A stretch of 64,000 bases of DNA from Posidonia oceanica (lineage: Eukaryota; Streptophyta; Magnoliopsida; Alismatales; Posidoniaceae), in contig JAZBRS010000039.1 in assembly GCA_037176725.1 (NCBI GenBank), positions 27,688,001 through 27,752,000 on the forward strand. Direction: 5' to 3'. Both the position numbers and the translations under genes were made by a program. Of this stretch, positions 33,691 to 44,366 are shown one piece after another. The notes beneath the pieces are model-generated. The model saw only the letters and a list, made by a program, of their open reading frames with translations, did no database searches and was not told where the DNA came from. Within the stretch, counting starts at the first letter, position 1; the number at the start of each line of letters is the position of its first letter.

Positions 33691-34290
33691 GAATGATAAG
33701 TGCAAGCCTTATCAAGACCGAACTGCCAGGAATGATAGGTGCAAGCCCTATTAAGACCAGGAAGAGGTCAGGAATGATAAGTGCAAGCCTTATCAAGACC
33801 GGACCGCTAGGAATGATAGGTGCAAGCCCTATCAAGACCAGGAAGAGGTCAGGAATGATAAGTGCAAGCCTTATCAAGACCAGACCGCCAGGAATGATAG
33901 GTGCAAGCCCTATCAAGACCAGGAAGAGGTCAGGAATGATAAGTGCAAGCCTTATCAAGACCGGACCGTTGGGAATGATAGGTGCAAGCCCTATCAAGAC
34001 TAGGAAGAGGTCAGGAATGATAAGTGCAAGCCTTATCAAGACCGGACCGCCAGGAATGATAGGTGCAAGCCCTATCAAGACCTGGAAGAGGTTAGGAATG
34101 ATAAGTGCAAGCCTTATCAAGACCGAACCGCTTGGAATGATAGGACCAAGCCCTATCAAGACCAGGAAGAGGTCAGGAATGATAAGTGCAAGCCTTATCA
34201 AGACCGAACTGCCAGGAATGATTGGTGCAAGCCCTATCAAGACCAGGAAGAGGTCAGGAATGATAAGTGCAAGTCTTATCTAGACCGGAC
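33691..34290. repeat. 81-bp tandem array, seven units plus part of an eighth, two hairpins per unit
   Basis: Unit starts are exactly 81 apart: 33691, 33772, 33853, 33934, 34015, 34096, 34177, 34258. Each unit holds GATAAG-TGCAAGC-CTTATC and then GATAGG-TGCAAGC-CCTATC, separated by AAGACCGGACCGCCAG-like spacers. The stems differ at one base pair with the partner base changed too. The array is open in one frame on each strand for about 190 codons because 81 is divisible by three. The 27-residue repeat resembles no known protein. Confidence 0.92.
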
Positions 34291-35155
34291 CAGAAGGCTG
34301 ACAGATGATAGGTTCCAGACCCACCGACCGCAAGAGGGTAACTGATAAGATTCGAACTTATCGGCCGCAAAAGATTGGAATGTGATAAGTTTCGGACCTA
34401 TCGACCGCAACGGCAAATGATAAGTTTTGGACTTATCGACCGGAAAGAATAGGTTTCGAACCTATCGACCGCAATGGATCAGAATGTGATAATTTTCGGA
34501 CTTATCAGCTGCAAAAGGTATAGGGGCACAAAAATCCGAAGGCAGAGCAAAGAAACGGATGGGCCCGTAACAACTAGGCACGCCAGCCTTGATCCAGTTG
34601 GAGATGTGATACCATGGGGCAGCAAAAAAAGATGCCCCTAGTATTAGGGAGGATACCAGGGGATAGTTGAAGTGTCCGTGGCATCGAAAAGCGATAGACT
34701 AAGCTGACGTGCTTGTCAAAGGGGTAGTTAGGGCTACCAGCCCGGTGATGAGTTGACGGACTCATCGCCGGATAGTTAAGGGTATCAGCTCGATGGATAT
34801 CCAGCCAAGAGCACTTGGTGGCTTTGTCTGTGTTGACGGTGCTGGTCTGTAGAGATTTTGGCATCCAAGTGGAACGCAGGGTCTTCTTGTAGATTCCCTT
34901 GGTGCTGATTGTGTTGGTAGTTGCTTCTGAGCTGTCAGGTTCTGATAGTGCCCTTCTCATGACCCCGAGGGGCTGAAGAAATATGCTGAAGATATGATTG
35001 TAAGACCATGTATGCACCATGTTATGGAAGCTAAACCAAACACACAAGCACATGGTACAAAGCACCCTTGCATTAGCAAAGTCTTGATTACACACCTATA
35101 ATAGGCAGAATAGAGTACAGCAAGACTCAAAAAGGGATATGCAGATGTAGACACC
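34291..35155. other. further GATAAG-type hairpins and spacer
   Basis: From 34340 to 34520 several related hairpins have varied loops: GATAAG-ATTCGAA-CTTATC, GATAAG-TTTTGGA-CTTATC, and ATAGG-TTTCGAA-CCTAT. Then come the second CCCCTAG/CCAGGGG hairpin (34635-34662), GGTAG-TTAGGG-CTACC (34723-34738), GATGAG-8-CTCATC (34747-34766) and GATA-TATC (34771-34786). The part at 34800-35155 has no recognisable feature. Confidence 0.75.
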
Positions 35156-36388
35156 CTAGTCAGTCTGGGCCTTCTTCAACTTCCTAGTGTCAGGGAACAG
35201 AGGTGCGCCAGGTGGGATCTCATTAATGGGCCAGAGCCCCTGCACTTCAGTCAGATACTCAGGAGTACATCCTGAGCCCCTTGCTTCTGCAATGTCTGTG
35301 GATTTTACGCCATGGCGCATGAGGTCTGCGAGCTCTGTTGTGGCTGCAACTGTGCTGAAAGGATAGGGCTGGAGCAGCTTTGGCACGGTGCTGTCGATAA
35401 ATGCCCCTTGGCGGAGACCAAATTGCCGCATAACCCAGATGGGGTGATACTCTATGCCTTCAGTGAACCCCCGCAGGACGACCAGGCGCATGTCACGGGT
35501 GTCGAAGAAGACGATGAACGGCTCTGCTGCAGATGGGATGATACGCCAAGTTACTGTATCATCAGTCAGCTATTCCAGCCTTTTGTACTCCTCGTAGATA
35601 GTCTTGACAGTCTTGGTGTGGCCACTGCTACAGTACGTTTCAAATGCATGCTTCTAGGGGCGCAGGATGTCTACTTCCAGGTGTCCGGCCAACCACACTT
35701 GTACCAGAGCCCTGCAGCCATGAAAGTGGCGGCAGCGGTGTGAAATGCGGTCTAGTCCGCGGTACGTCTTAGCCAAGACGGTAGGTGCCAGGTCGATTTG
35801 GCAGGTCACCACAGCAAGGGCGATCTCCACAATCTCAATAGCTACAGTCATCCGACCATGACTGAAAATCAGCTCGCCCAAGAAGCGGGTGACAAAACCG
35901 CGAAGCCACAATTCATCTCCCAGTTCGACATGCTTCTTGGAGACTTCCTCAAAATAGTTCAAGTAGAGTGCAAGTACGGGTCCGTAGACGCAGACTAGTC
36001 TTTTCTCGCAGATTTGTGCAAAGAGTCCCGTGAGTTGCCTAAGGACGGTGACATAGCCAGAATGCCTCTTGAACACAGCGGGTCCCATGAGCGTGGAGAA
36101 GTCGCAGATTCGGTGCACTTCCTCCAGTGTAAGTGTCAGCTCTGTCCTGCCAAAATGGAAGACATGGTGCGCTAGTTTCCAGAACCTTGCAGTAGCACAC
36201 AAGAGATGTCGGCTGACCTCCACATCAACGGCTTTCAAGAGTCTAGGTGGGATGCCCCACAGGCTCAGCTTTTCACAATCAGCTTCGGTGAGCATGGTGA
36301 TCCATCCTCGGAGAGTCTCAGAGCAATGTGCTGGAGTCACCAAGGTAGGGAAACCCATTGCTGGCAAAAATGCAGGCAGCTGGTGCAA
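35156..36388 (-). pseudogene. intronless sense-oriented copy of the Tat accessory gene
   Basis: Starts MGFPTLVTP at about 36358 (a longer Met at 36388 is possible) and ends LKKAQTD-stop at 35156. It aligns along its length with the gene at 213-1720: HCSETLRGW, FHFGRTELTLTLEEVHRICD, GDELWLRGFVTRFLGELIF, SHRCRHFHGC and YHPIWVMRQFGLRQGAFI. Both introns of that gene are absent here, with the flanking codons joined exactly (ALVQ-VWLAG). Two in-frame stops, TAG at 35654-35656 and TAG at 35570-35572, break it. It lies in the same sense as gag-pol, between pol and the hairpin arrays. The family name DUF7745/PMD-like is tentative. Confidence 0.7.
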
Positions 36389-38069
36389 AATCTTCGAGTA
36401 CCTGTAGCCAAAGCTGTTTCATCAATCCGTAACATGTACAGGCATGTAACACTAGCAGATAGAGAAGCAGATGTGCATATAAAGCTGATAAAGCAGTTCA
36501 AACGCTACAACTAGCAATCAGACCACAGAATTCAAGCACATTCAGCCAAGCAAAAGGGGGCATCGCCTATACAAGGCGGAGCCGCACAAAGGGCACCCTT
36601 GTCCTCGTCCGTGCAGAGTGGGGAGACTAGGGGAGGGGGCTTCGTTCGCCTGGAACGAAGTCACAAAGGAGGCACGCTTGTCCTTGTCCTGTATGGAGCA
36701 AGGGGACAAGCGGAAAAGAGACTTCGTCCGCCCAGAGCGAAGTCGCACAGGAATTAAGGGTGGTGCGTGATTGCGCAGACCCGGCAGCCCAAGGGGGGCC
36801 CTAGGGGGTGCCAAGATTGTCCCGCTGCCTCTGGAGTGATTACCCTGTCTCTGACTACTAATGCTTTCCCTGAGCTACTGGACTGGCAGTGATTGGTTGA
36901 TCTAAGGCTTGGAGGTGGTCAACCTGCCTTGGCAGAAGTACTGTCCCAGCGTTGAGCTGAGCCTTGCAGAGTGGGAGGAAAGGGGGTGGGGATGATTTGA
37001 TAGCGAATAGGTGCATGCATGCTCTATACTAAGCCTATCGCCCTCAGCATATGGAGTGCTTGATGCCTGCTGCAAAGGAAGGAGCGGTCTCTGACTCACC
37101 AGACTCTACTCAGATTCCTAACTGTTGGTGGCGCTCCGGAAAGGGTATTATGGGCGCTCGGATGCTGGTGTAGTGAGGACGGGTTCCATGCCAAACTCTC
37201 AAGGAGCTACACCTACTCTTTCCATCTTTTCTCGTCTCTTTTCTTTTTGGCTCCCACATAGGTGTGCAGTATTTTCCCTATCCCTGGCCTGGGGGGATGA
37301 TGGGTGTCTGGTAATGGCCGGGAGGAATGGCTAGGCCCCATAGGATCTATGTAATTCCTAGGCGTAAATCTGGTTCTTCTCTAAGACAGGGAAAGGGGGC
37401 GGAATCACGCTGTTTGCCTTTTTTTTTTGGGGGACTGACTTTTGTTTTTGCCCCTCTTTTTGTTTTGCTTGTTTTTGTCTTTTCTTTCTTGTTCCCTTTC
37501 TTTCTTTTTTTTGCTTCTTTTTTTTTCTTGGCTTGCAGGCTTCCGCTGTCCCTAACTTAGGGGTAATGGGCGCCTAGTTTTGAGACAAAAGGGGCTAGGC
37601 TTTGTATGCCTTGTGAATTTGCAAGCGTGGATGTGGATCCTCCCCAAGGCAAATTAGAGGGATGAGGTCGTACTGCACACCTCTATCTCTAGGGTTAACT
37701 CTTGTTTTCGCCTTCTAGTCTTCTGTGGTGGCTAGGCTAAGGCATGTAGGTCTTGCTTACACTCTCTCACACCCTAGGATTTTTTTCTCCCTCTTGAGGC
37801 ATAGGTCCTGAAGGGGTTTAGACATTTCATCTGTCCTCATTGGATGGTGGCTCCCTCACTGGTTAGGACATCCAAGTAGTGTCAGGCGAGGTAGAGGGTA
37901 CTCCTTCCAAAGCAGGCAAGCATCTCCGATTTTCGTCATCGGGCTTAATGATAGTAATGTACATAATACATTTACAACCTTCTCTGCTGAAAAATAAACA
38001 AGCCTAAAATGCATGGGAAAGAAGGAAGGCAAGAAGTAAGAAAGAAAAGGTGTGCAAGGCGGCGGTGGG
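36389..38069. other. spacer between pol and the accessory ORF
   Basis: No gene recognised. Two hairpins of the class found in the Tat-left 68-bp array occur: CTTCGTTC-5-GAACGAAG at 36640-36660 and GACTTCG-CGAAGTC at 36720-36744. The stretch at 37400-37550 is T-rich, and 37560-38060 is mixed sequence. Confidence 0.55.
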
Positions 38070-39350
38070 CTACTGGTAGTACTTCTTGAGGTAGCACGAA
38101 TTGACCGGCTCAGACTGCTCGACCTGGTCTATGTCCTCAAGGACTGCTGCGCCGCTGGAGAAGATCTGCTTGATTAAGAAGGGGCCATGCCAGTTGGGTC
38201 GGAATTTCCCTCGGCCGTTGGGGAGATGGATGGCTCGGAGGACCATATCCCCTGGATTGAAGCTTCTGGGCCTAACCTTCTTCAGGTATGCTCTAGCCGA
38301 GCGCTTTTGGTAGCACTGAGCATGATGTATGGCCTGCAGCCTATGCTCATCAATCAGGTTTAGCTAGATACGACGGTTTTCGACCCATTCTGCTTCTTCC
38401 AGCTCACCTTCTCGTAGGATCCGCAGTGAGGGGATCTCTACTTCGATAGGCAGCACTGCCTCAATGCCGTACACCAGAGAATACGGGGTGGCTCCTATTG
38501 AGGTCCAGACTGATGTCCTGTGCATCCAAAGTGCGTACAGAAGCTTATCATGCCAGTCCTTGTGAGTTTCTGCCATCTTTTTCAAGATTTTGACAAGGTT
38601 CTTGTCGGCAGACTCTACCGTGCCATTCATCTGTGGCCGATAAGGTGAGGATCGGTGATGCTTGATGTGGAAGCTCTACAGGTAGTCCTTGATCCTCTTG
38701 GCTATGAAGTTTGTGCCGTTATCAGAGATAAGCGCGTGCGGGACCCCATAGCGGGCTATGATATTGTTTCTGATAAACTTTTCGTTAGCCACGGCAGTAA
38801 CTGTCTTGTAGGAGGCTGCTTCCACCCACTTAGTAAAGTAGTCGATCGCCACCAGAAGGTAGCGATGACCATTGGAAGCTGGTGGGTGTATGGCGCCAAT
38901 GACATCGATCCCCCAGGTGGAGAAGGGCCATGGTGAAGATATGCTGTGCAATTCCTATGGGGGCGCATGTATCAAGTTCCCATGGATCTGGCAGCTATGG
39001 TACTTGTGCACAAATTAGCAGCAATCTGCCTCCATGGTTGACCAGAAGTAGCCTTAGAGTATGATCTTTTTTGTCAGCAACACACCATTCATGTGAGGGC
39101 CGCAGGTCCCTACATGGACTTGGAGCATCAGTGTGTCGGCCTCCTTTTTGTCTACACACTGTAGGAGCATCTGGTTGTAAGATCTTCTGTATAGATGTCC
39201 TACCCCTATCACATACTTTGACGCCAGATGCGCCAGAGTCTTTCTGTCTGTTGTTGAGGTGCCAGGTGGGGGGCTGCTAGATTCCAGGAAGACTTTGATG
39301 TCGTGGTACCATGGGAGTTCCTCTGCTGGATCCGCCTCCTCGATAGTCAT
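38070..39350 (-). pseudogene. pol: Tat-main integrase
   Basis: Inserts the element cDNA in the nucleus. The zinc-binding part is HVGTCGPHMNG ... SCQIHGNLIH (about 39000-39130). The catalytic core shows all three acids: WGIDVIGAI (D), LISDNGTNF (D) and YRPQMNGTVE (E, near 38620). The C-terminal part ends with FRPNWHGPFLIK and YLKKYYQ-stop at 38070, typical for Tat. Stops in frame include 39051, near 39016 (DCC-stop-FVH), near 38953 (APP-stop-ELHS), 38673 and 38364. The single frame is kept throughout, so damage is by substitution and not by indels. There is no chromodomain, as expected for non-chromovirus Tat elements. Confidence 0.85.
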
Positions 39351-39362
39351 GCAGTGTGCGGG

Positions 39363-39860
39363 CTATTCCACATGAGAGACTGATACGTCCACTGTACGGC
39401 CTTCGGGTATGGAGAGCCAAGATGCAAGGGTTGCCACAGCATCTGCATAGGTGTTCTTGGCTCTATTCATGTAAGTGAAGCGGATGTCTTCAAACTCTCC
39501 TATCAGCATCAGCAGGCATTCATGATATGGTACCAACTTAGGATCTTTAGTCTTCCAGTCGCCATTAACCGGGGAGATGACCAGCATCGCATCTCCGTGC
39601 ACATGTAGCTTGCGCACATCATGCTCAAGTGCGACTTGTAGTCCCAAAAGGCAAGCTTCATATTCTGCTTCATTGTTGGTGCAAGGGAATATCATCTTCC
39701 TTGCAATGGGGATTAGAACTCCCTACGGCATTGATAGGACAGCGCCGATGCCTCTGCCCCGTCTATTAACTGCGCCATCGAAGTACAGATGCCACTGTAA
39801 TTCATCCTCAGGATCCTTCTGCTCTGAATCCTTCGTGGCGAACAGGATGTCTTCATCGGG
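39363..39860 (-). pseudogene. pol: Tat-main second (archaeal-type) RNase H
   Basis: WHLYFDGAVNRRGRGIGAVL carries the first Asp, TNNEAEYEACLLGL the Glu, VHGDAMLVI the second Asp, and KNTYADAVATLAS the last Asp. A second RNase H downstream of the usual one is a hallmark of the Tat lineage. An in-frame TAG at 39720-39722 separates the first motif from the rest, and a stop at 39363 separates it from integrase. Confidence 0.85.
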
Positions 39861-41300
39861 GAACTGTGTTTGCAGAGGCTGATATTCAAGTAAAGGGAAG
39901 TCGGCCAGATGATCTGCCATGGCTTGTCCTTTCATTGATTTCTGCATGACGAAAGTAATGTCATATTGAGACATTAACACCTGCCACTTAACACATCTGC
40001 CCACCATAGCCGACTTCTGAAAAAGGTACTTGATGGGGTCATGCCGGTATAAGAGCTGGACTGGGTGCGCCATCATGTAATGCCTTAGCTTCTGTGTGGC
40101 CCAGACTAGAGATAGGCAGGTCTTCTCTATGGTGCTATACCTGGCTTCGCAATCAGTAAACTTCTTGCTCAGGTAGTAGATGGCATGCTCCTTTCTACCG
40201 GTTTCATCATGCTGGCCTAGGACGGCGCCCATGGAATGTTGCGTGGTAGAAAGATAGAGGATCAGGGGTCTCCCTGGCATGAGAGAGACCAGGACAGAAG
40301 GCTTGATTAGGTGCTGCTTGATCTTGTCAAATGCAGCTTGGCACTCCTCGCTCCAGTTGATCCGTGCATTCTTCTTCAGGAGCTTAAAGATCAGTTCGCA
40401 AATAGGAGTGAGTTGCACAATGAACCGGCTGATAAACTGCAGACACCCCAGCTGGCCTCTGACTTCTTTCTCAGTCCTGGGAGGTGGCATGTCCACAATG
40501 GCTTTGGCCTTACTCGGGTCCACTTCGATTACCCTCTGGCTGACGATGTAGCCCAATAACTTGCCGGATGATACCCCGAACACGCATTTACTGGGGTTAA
40601 GACGGAGCTTGTACTTCCTCAGATGGTCAAAGTGCTTCTTGAGGTAGATAAGGTGATCCTCAGGCTCTCTAGACTTAGCAATAATGTCGTCCACGTAGAC
40701 CTCGACTTCTTGGTGCATGAGGTCGTGGAATAATGCTGTCATGGCCCTCTAATATGTTGCTCCGGCACTCTTGAGCCCAAATGGCATGACCTGATAGCAG
40801 AAGACTCCCTAGGGGGTGATAAATGAGGTCTTCTTCTGCCATTCTGATCTAATGTAGCCAGAGAAGCCGTCCATGAAGGAGAGCATCTTGTGCCCCGCAG
40901 TGTTGTCCACCAGGACGTCAATGTGCGGTAGGGGGAAGTCGTCCTTAGGACTAGCTTTGTTAAGATCCCTGTAATCAATGCACATACGGACCCGTCTGTC
41001 CTTCTTGGGCACAGGCACGACATTTGCGAGCCATTCTGGATAGAGGACGACCTTGAGAAAACCAGCACTGTGCTGCTTCATGATTTCCTCCTTGATTTTG
41101 AGCAGCCATTGTGGTCGCCACTTCTGAAGCTTCTGCTTTACTGGCTTCGCATCTGGGTCTAGAGGCAAGTTATGCACCACGATCTCAACATTAAGGCCAA
41201 CCATGTCTTCATATCTCCAGGCGAAGACATCTGCGTATTCCATGAGGAATGCAATAAACTCTGCTCTGGCGTAGGGCAGTAGTAGGGCGTTGATGCGGAC
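39861..41300 (-). pseudogene. pol: Tat-main reverse transcriptase and first RNase H
   Basis: Copies element RNA to DNA. Motifs in order: VKQKLQKWRPQW, WLANVVPVPKKD, RMCIDYRDLNKASPKD, FPLPHIDVLVD, FMDGFSGY, VMPFGLKSAGATY, and the catalytic VYVDDIIAKS near 40690. The first RNase H follows with PLILYLSTTQHSMGAVLGQ and YLSKKFTDCEARYSTIEK. TAG at 40806-40808 replaces the Trp of the usual TPWGVFCY, and a TAG at about 40749 replaces the usual Gln before RAM. Frame is otherwise continuous. Confidence 0.88.
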
Positions 41301-43300
41301 TTCTCTGACATCTTCAGCTGTGCCAACATTGACAGCCTCCGTTTCTTCCTCGACATGGAGGTTGGGCCCTTCCGGGTCGTCGTCATAAGGCTGGAATTCA
41401 GGCGACAGTTCATCATTCTCATCTACGCCTATATCCCCCTCCTCCTCATATGCAATGAGTTCTGAGAGGATCTCCTTCTCAAATGTGGGGTTTGTAATGT
41501 CGAAGGAGTGGACATGTTCTACCTCTTTATCCTGATGATGCCTCAGGATGGTCACACTCACCCGAGTATTTCTGTGGGCTCGGTGGGTGACGTCTGTTTC
41601 AATGGCCCCTAGTCCCACTGACTGATCTAGCTGCTCTGTCTGTTCTGACTGCTCTGGCACCATTGTCACTGCTGGGACTGTCTGGAATGCTGGGACTACT
41701 CTATCTGCTACTGCTGCTGTCTGTACTGTCTCATCCTCCGCGTTCTCAGATGTGCTCGTGGGGAGTGCCGGAGATGGACAACTGTTTTCTAGGTGACAAA
41801 TCTGTGTATTGTCGCCAGATGTGCCGCTTGTGCAGGGCATGCGCCGCACGAACCACCTAGACTCACCTTCAGGTTGTGAAGTGATTAACTCGTCTGGCCT
41901 AGTGGGTGCTGCTTCCAGTTCTTCTTCCAAGACCATGATGGAGGGACGGTCTTGCGGCAGGGAGGGATCCGTGGCCACGGCTTTTCCTTTCTTCAACGCA
42001 TGCTGCTCGGCAGCGTCCGCAGCGAACACCGCGAGTTGTTCCTGGAAGAGCAACTCCAAGTCATCAAGCCTGTCAGCCACCTAGGCTTCTACAGTCGCAC
42101 CTTCCTCGTCTTCAGAAGGCGTGTCGACATAATAGGCGGAAGCGGGCTCCTCAGAGTCCTGCCTGGTGATTCCTCCACCCACGGGGTCTGCACTGGCTTC
42201 TAGACATATCACCGACCTAGGTATCTGCTCTGTTACTAGTTGGTTCGCTGGTTGACCTCTAGGCATGGCCGGTTGTGGCACTAAAGGAATCAGAGATGTG
42301 AACAGGCTGGTCAGGGATGCCACTGACAACGGCGCCGACAGGGACAGTGCTCTAGCTAGAGGGGAGGCAAAGGCGCTCTTCTGATGGTCCAATAGCTGGA
42401 CGGTTGCTCTGAGGGATGAAGTGCCGGCACCCATGTGTGATGGTGGTTGTTTCTCTGTAGTAGCGGTGGGGGTCTTCCACAACGTTAGATCTGCTGAAGC
42501 TGACGGCGGTATGGCTGATGGTGCCGCCTGCTTTGCTTGTGGAGCTACTGATGAGACGGGCTGAGTCACACCGTCGCCTGAATTGACTGATTGCACCCCT
42601 GGAAAAGGTAACTTCAGTACTGGTGCGGCTGCGGCCGCGAGTGGACAAGTGGCTGGTGCCTGCAGAGGTACTCCTGATCCTGGAGCTATTGAAATGGCTG
42701 TCATAGGCACTAGTGAAGCTGTAAAAGAAGAAACTGTCATCTCTGACATGAACTTTGCTGAATCTGCCACTGTATCAGGATAAGGGAGGGCCAGGCAGAC
42801 TGACCGAGAGATTGTAGGGCTGATCTGGGCTTCTTCCTTGGACTGTGCTGGAATAACCGTGCCAGGCTGCTCTTCATCAGAATAACAATCCTCTATGCAG
42901 ACCCACTCTTCTGTTGGCAGTAGGGGGCTCTGGCATGGTGCTGGTTGGGCTGTTGTTGGGCTCGTGTCCGGGTCGAGAATACCTGCACTGACGAAGTTAG
43001 TGAGGTCCTGAGGGATCACGAGCTTCCACTTCCCTGAATGCAGGCGCTTACCATCGCAGGGTTGCCACTCATATCCTAGGCCTTGGAACTTTTCGTGCTC
43101 CTCGGTAGTAACCGGCTCGGCGATCCATTGGCCGTGACACCCAAGCAGCGTTCCCTTCTCATAGCCCCACCTGTGGCAAATGTTCTCGACCATCTTGGAA
43201 GGGTTACAATGAATGGCCAGAAGGTTGACACGCTCAAGAAGAGGAATAAAGTTAACCGGCTCAAACCGGTTAACACGGTACAGGGTATCCGTCGGCTTAG
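41301..43300 (-). pseudogene. pol: long Ser/Thr/Pro-rich and acidic linker between protease and RT
   Basis: About 650 codons in one frame, interrupted only by a TAG at 42081-42083. Composition is low-complexity: QPSSVAPQ-like Ser/Pro stretches, then an acidic region (EEEGDIGVDENDELSPE) before RT. Typical Ty3/gypsy pol has a much shorter linker. In Ogre elements an intron is reported near this place (from memory). A GTAAGC donor-like site lies near 43050 on the minus strand, but I could not assign a matching acceptor. Confidence 0.55.
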
Positions 43301-43923
43301 GATCAAATTGGACAGTTGGCCAGGATACAAAAGAGACCACCTCGACGGGTTCCTTGTCAAAGTTTTCCGCCATTACAATGATAACATCGTCGTCGTAGCG
43401 AAACTTGATCATTCGGTGGAGGGTCAAGGGGATCACCAGATGCTCGTGCAGCCAAGGGCGCCCAAGCAGAAGATTAAAAGAGGGCTCCAAGTCGACGATA
43501 TAAAACTCAACATCGAATTCGACCGGGCCAATGGTAAGAGGAATAACCAGGATTCCTAGAGAATCATGGTGCGTATTGTCAAAAGAGGTCATTCCCTTCA
43601 CAGCAGGCGTGATATCCTCGGCCTTGAATCCGAGCTTCAATGTTGTGCGCAGGGGATAGACATTAAGGCCTAAGCCATTATTGACCAGCGAGAGGGGAAT
43701 GCGGAACCTTTTGAACTGCACCATGATGAACAGGGGTTGATTATGGTTAGTCCCCGCCGGAGGCAGTTCATCGCTCGAGAAAGAGATGACCTGCGGCTCC
43801 ACGATCATGCCTACCATATTTTCCAGAGTTGAAGGCTCGATGGTTTGGGACACATGGGTGGCCTGGAACACACGGAGTAAAGCCTCTCGGTGTTCATGGG
43901 AAGAATGGATCAGGTCCTAGATG
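43301..43923 (-). pseudogene. pol: Tat-main aspartic protease
   Basis: Cleaves the Gag-Pol polyprotein in the particle. The flap and fold region FYIVDLEPSFNLLLGRPWLH is clear near 43440-43500. At the active site, where the lineage usually has DNGS or DNGA, the sequence reads VNNGLGLNVYP. The catalytic Asp is Asn and the following Ser/Ala is lost, so this copy would be inactive even without stops. Asp to Asn is a single G-to-A change. Confidence 0.8.
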
Positions 43924-44366
43924 GATATGTCAGCCTTAACTTTTTTCAGCTAGGCCGTTATGTTAGCTGAAGGCTGGTCCTTTTTGGAGGTAGGGATGGT
44001 GGTTTTGGTGGTAGGTTCTGCAGAGGGGGGATCAGGAGATTGGCTTACTGGAAGCTGTCTCACAGATGGGGATGGGTCTGCCGGTGGTTGGTTTACAGGC
44101 GGAGTAGGTTTAGGGGGTTGGGCCTGGCTATTGAGGCTGCAGGTCTGCTTGCTGGGGCGGCGGGTCTGTACACCTTCCCTGACCGCATGATATCCGCACA
44201 CATTTCTGCGGCATAGTCATAATGAACGCGGTGGGTATCCCTAGTTAGGTTAATAACCAGGGGAACACGAGCTGCGAGCTCGAGTGGTTACCGAGGTATT
44301 AGCCGATTGCCAGGTAGGTAAAGGTTGTAGCTGGGGAGGCTATGCTAGCTCTGGCTGGGGTTTGGC

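Noticed and set aside
33665..34283. Open frames of about 190 codons on both strands
   Set aside because: They follow from a stop-free 81-bp unit. The 27-residue repeats match no family, and both strands cannot be favoured.
33691..34290. CRISPR-like array
   Set aside because: Regular repeats with palindromes, but the spacers are themselves repeated, the period is 81, there are no cas genes and the context is a plant retrotransposon.
41663..42203. Plus-strand frames opposite Tat-main pol
   Set aside because: Antisense shadows of the Ser/Pro-rich linker; no family match and no conserved start.
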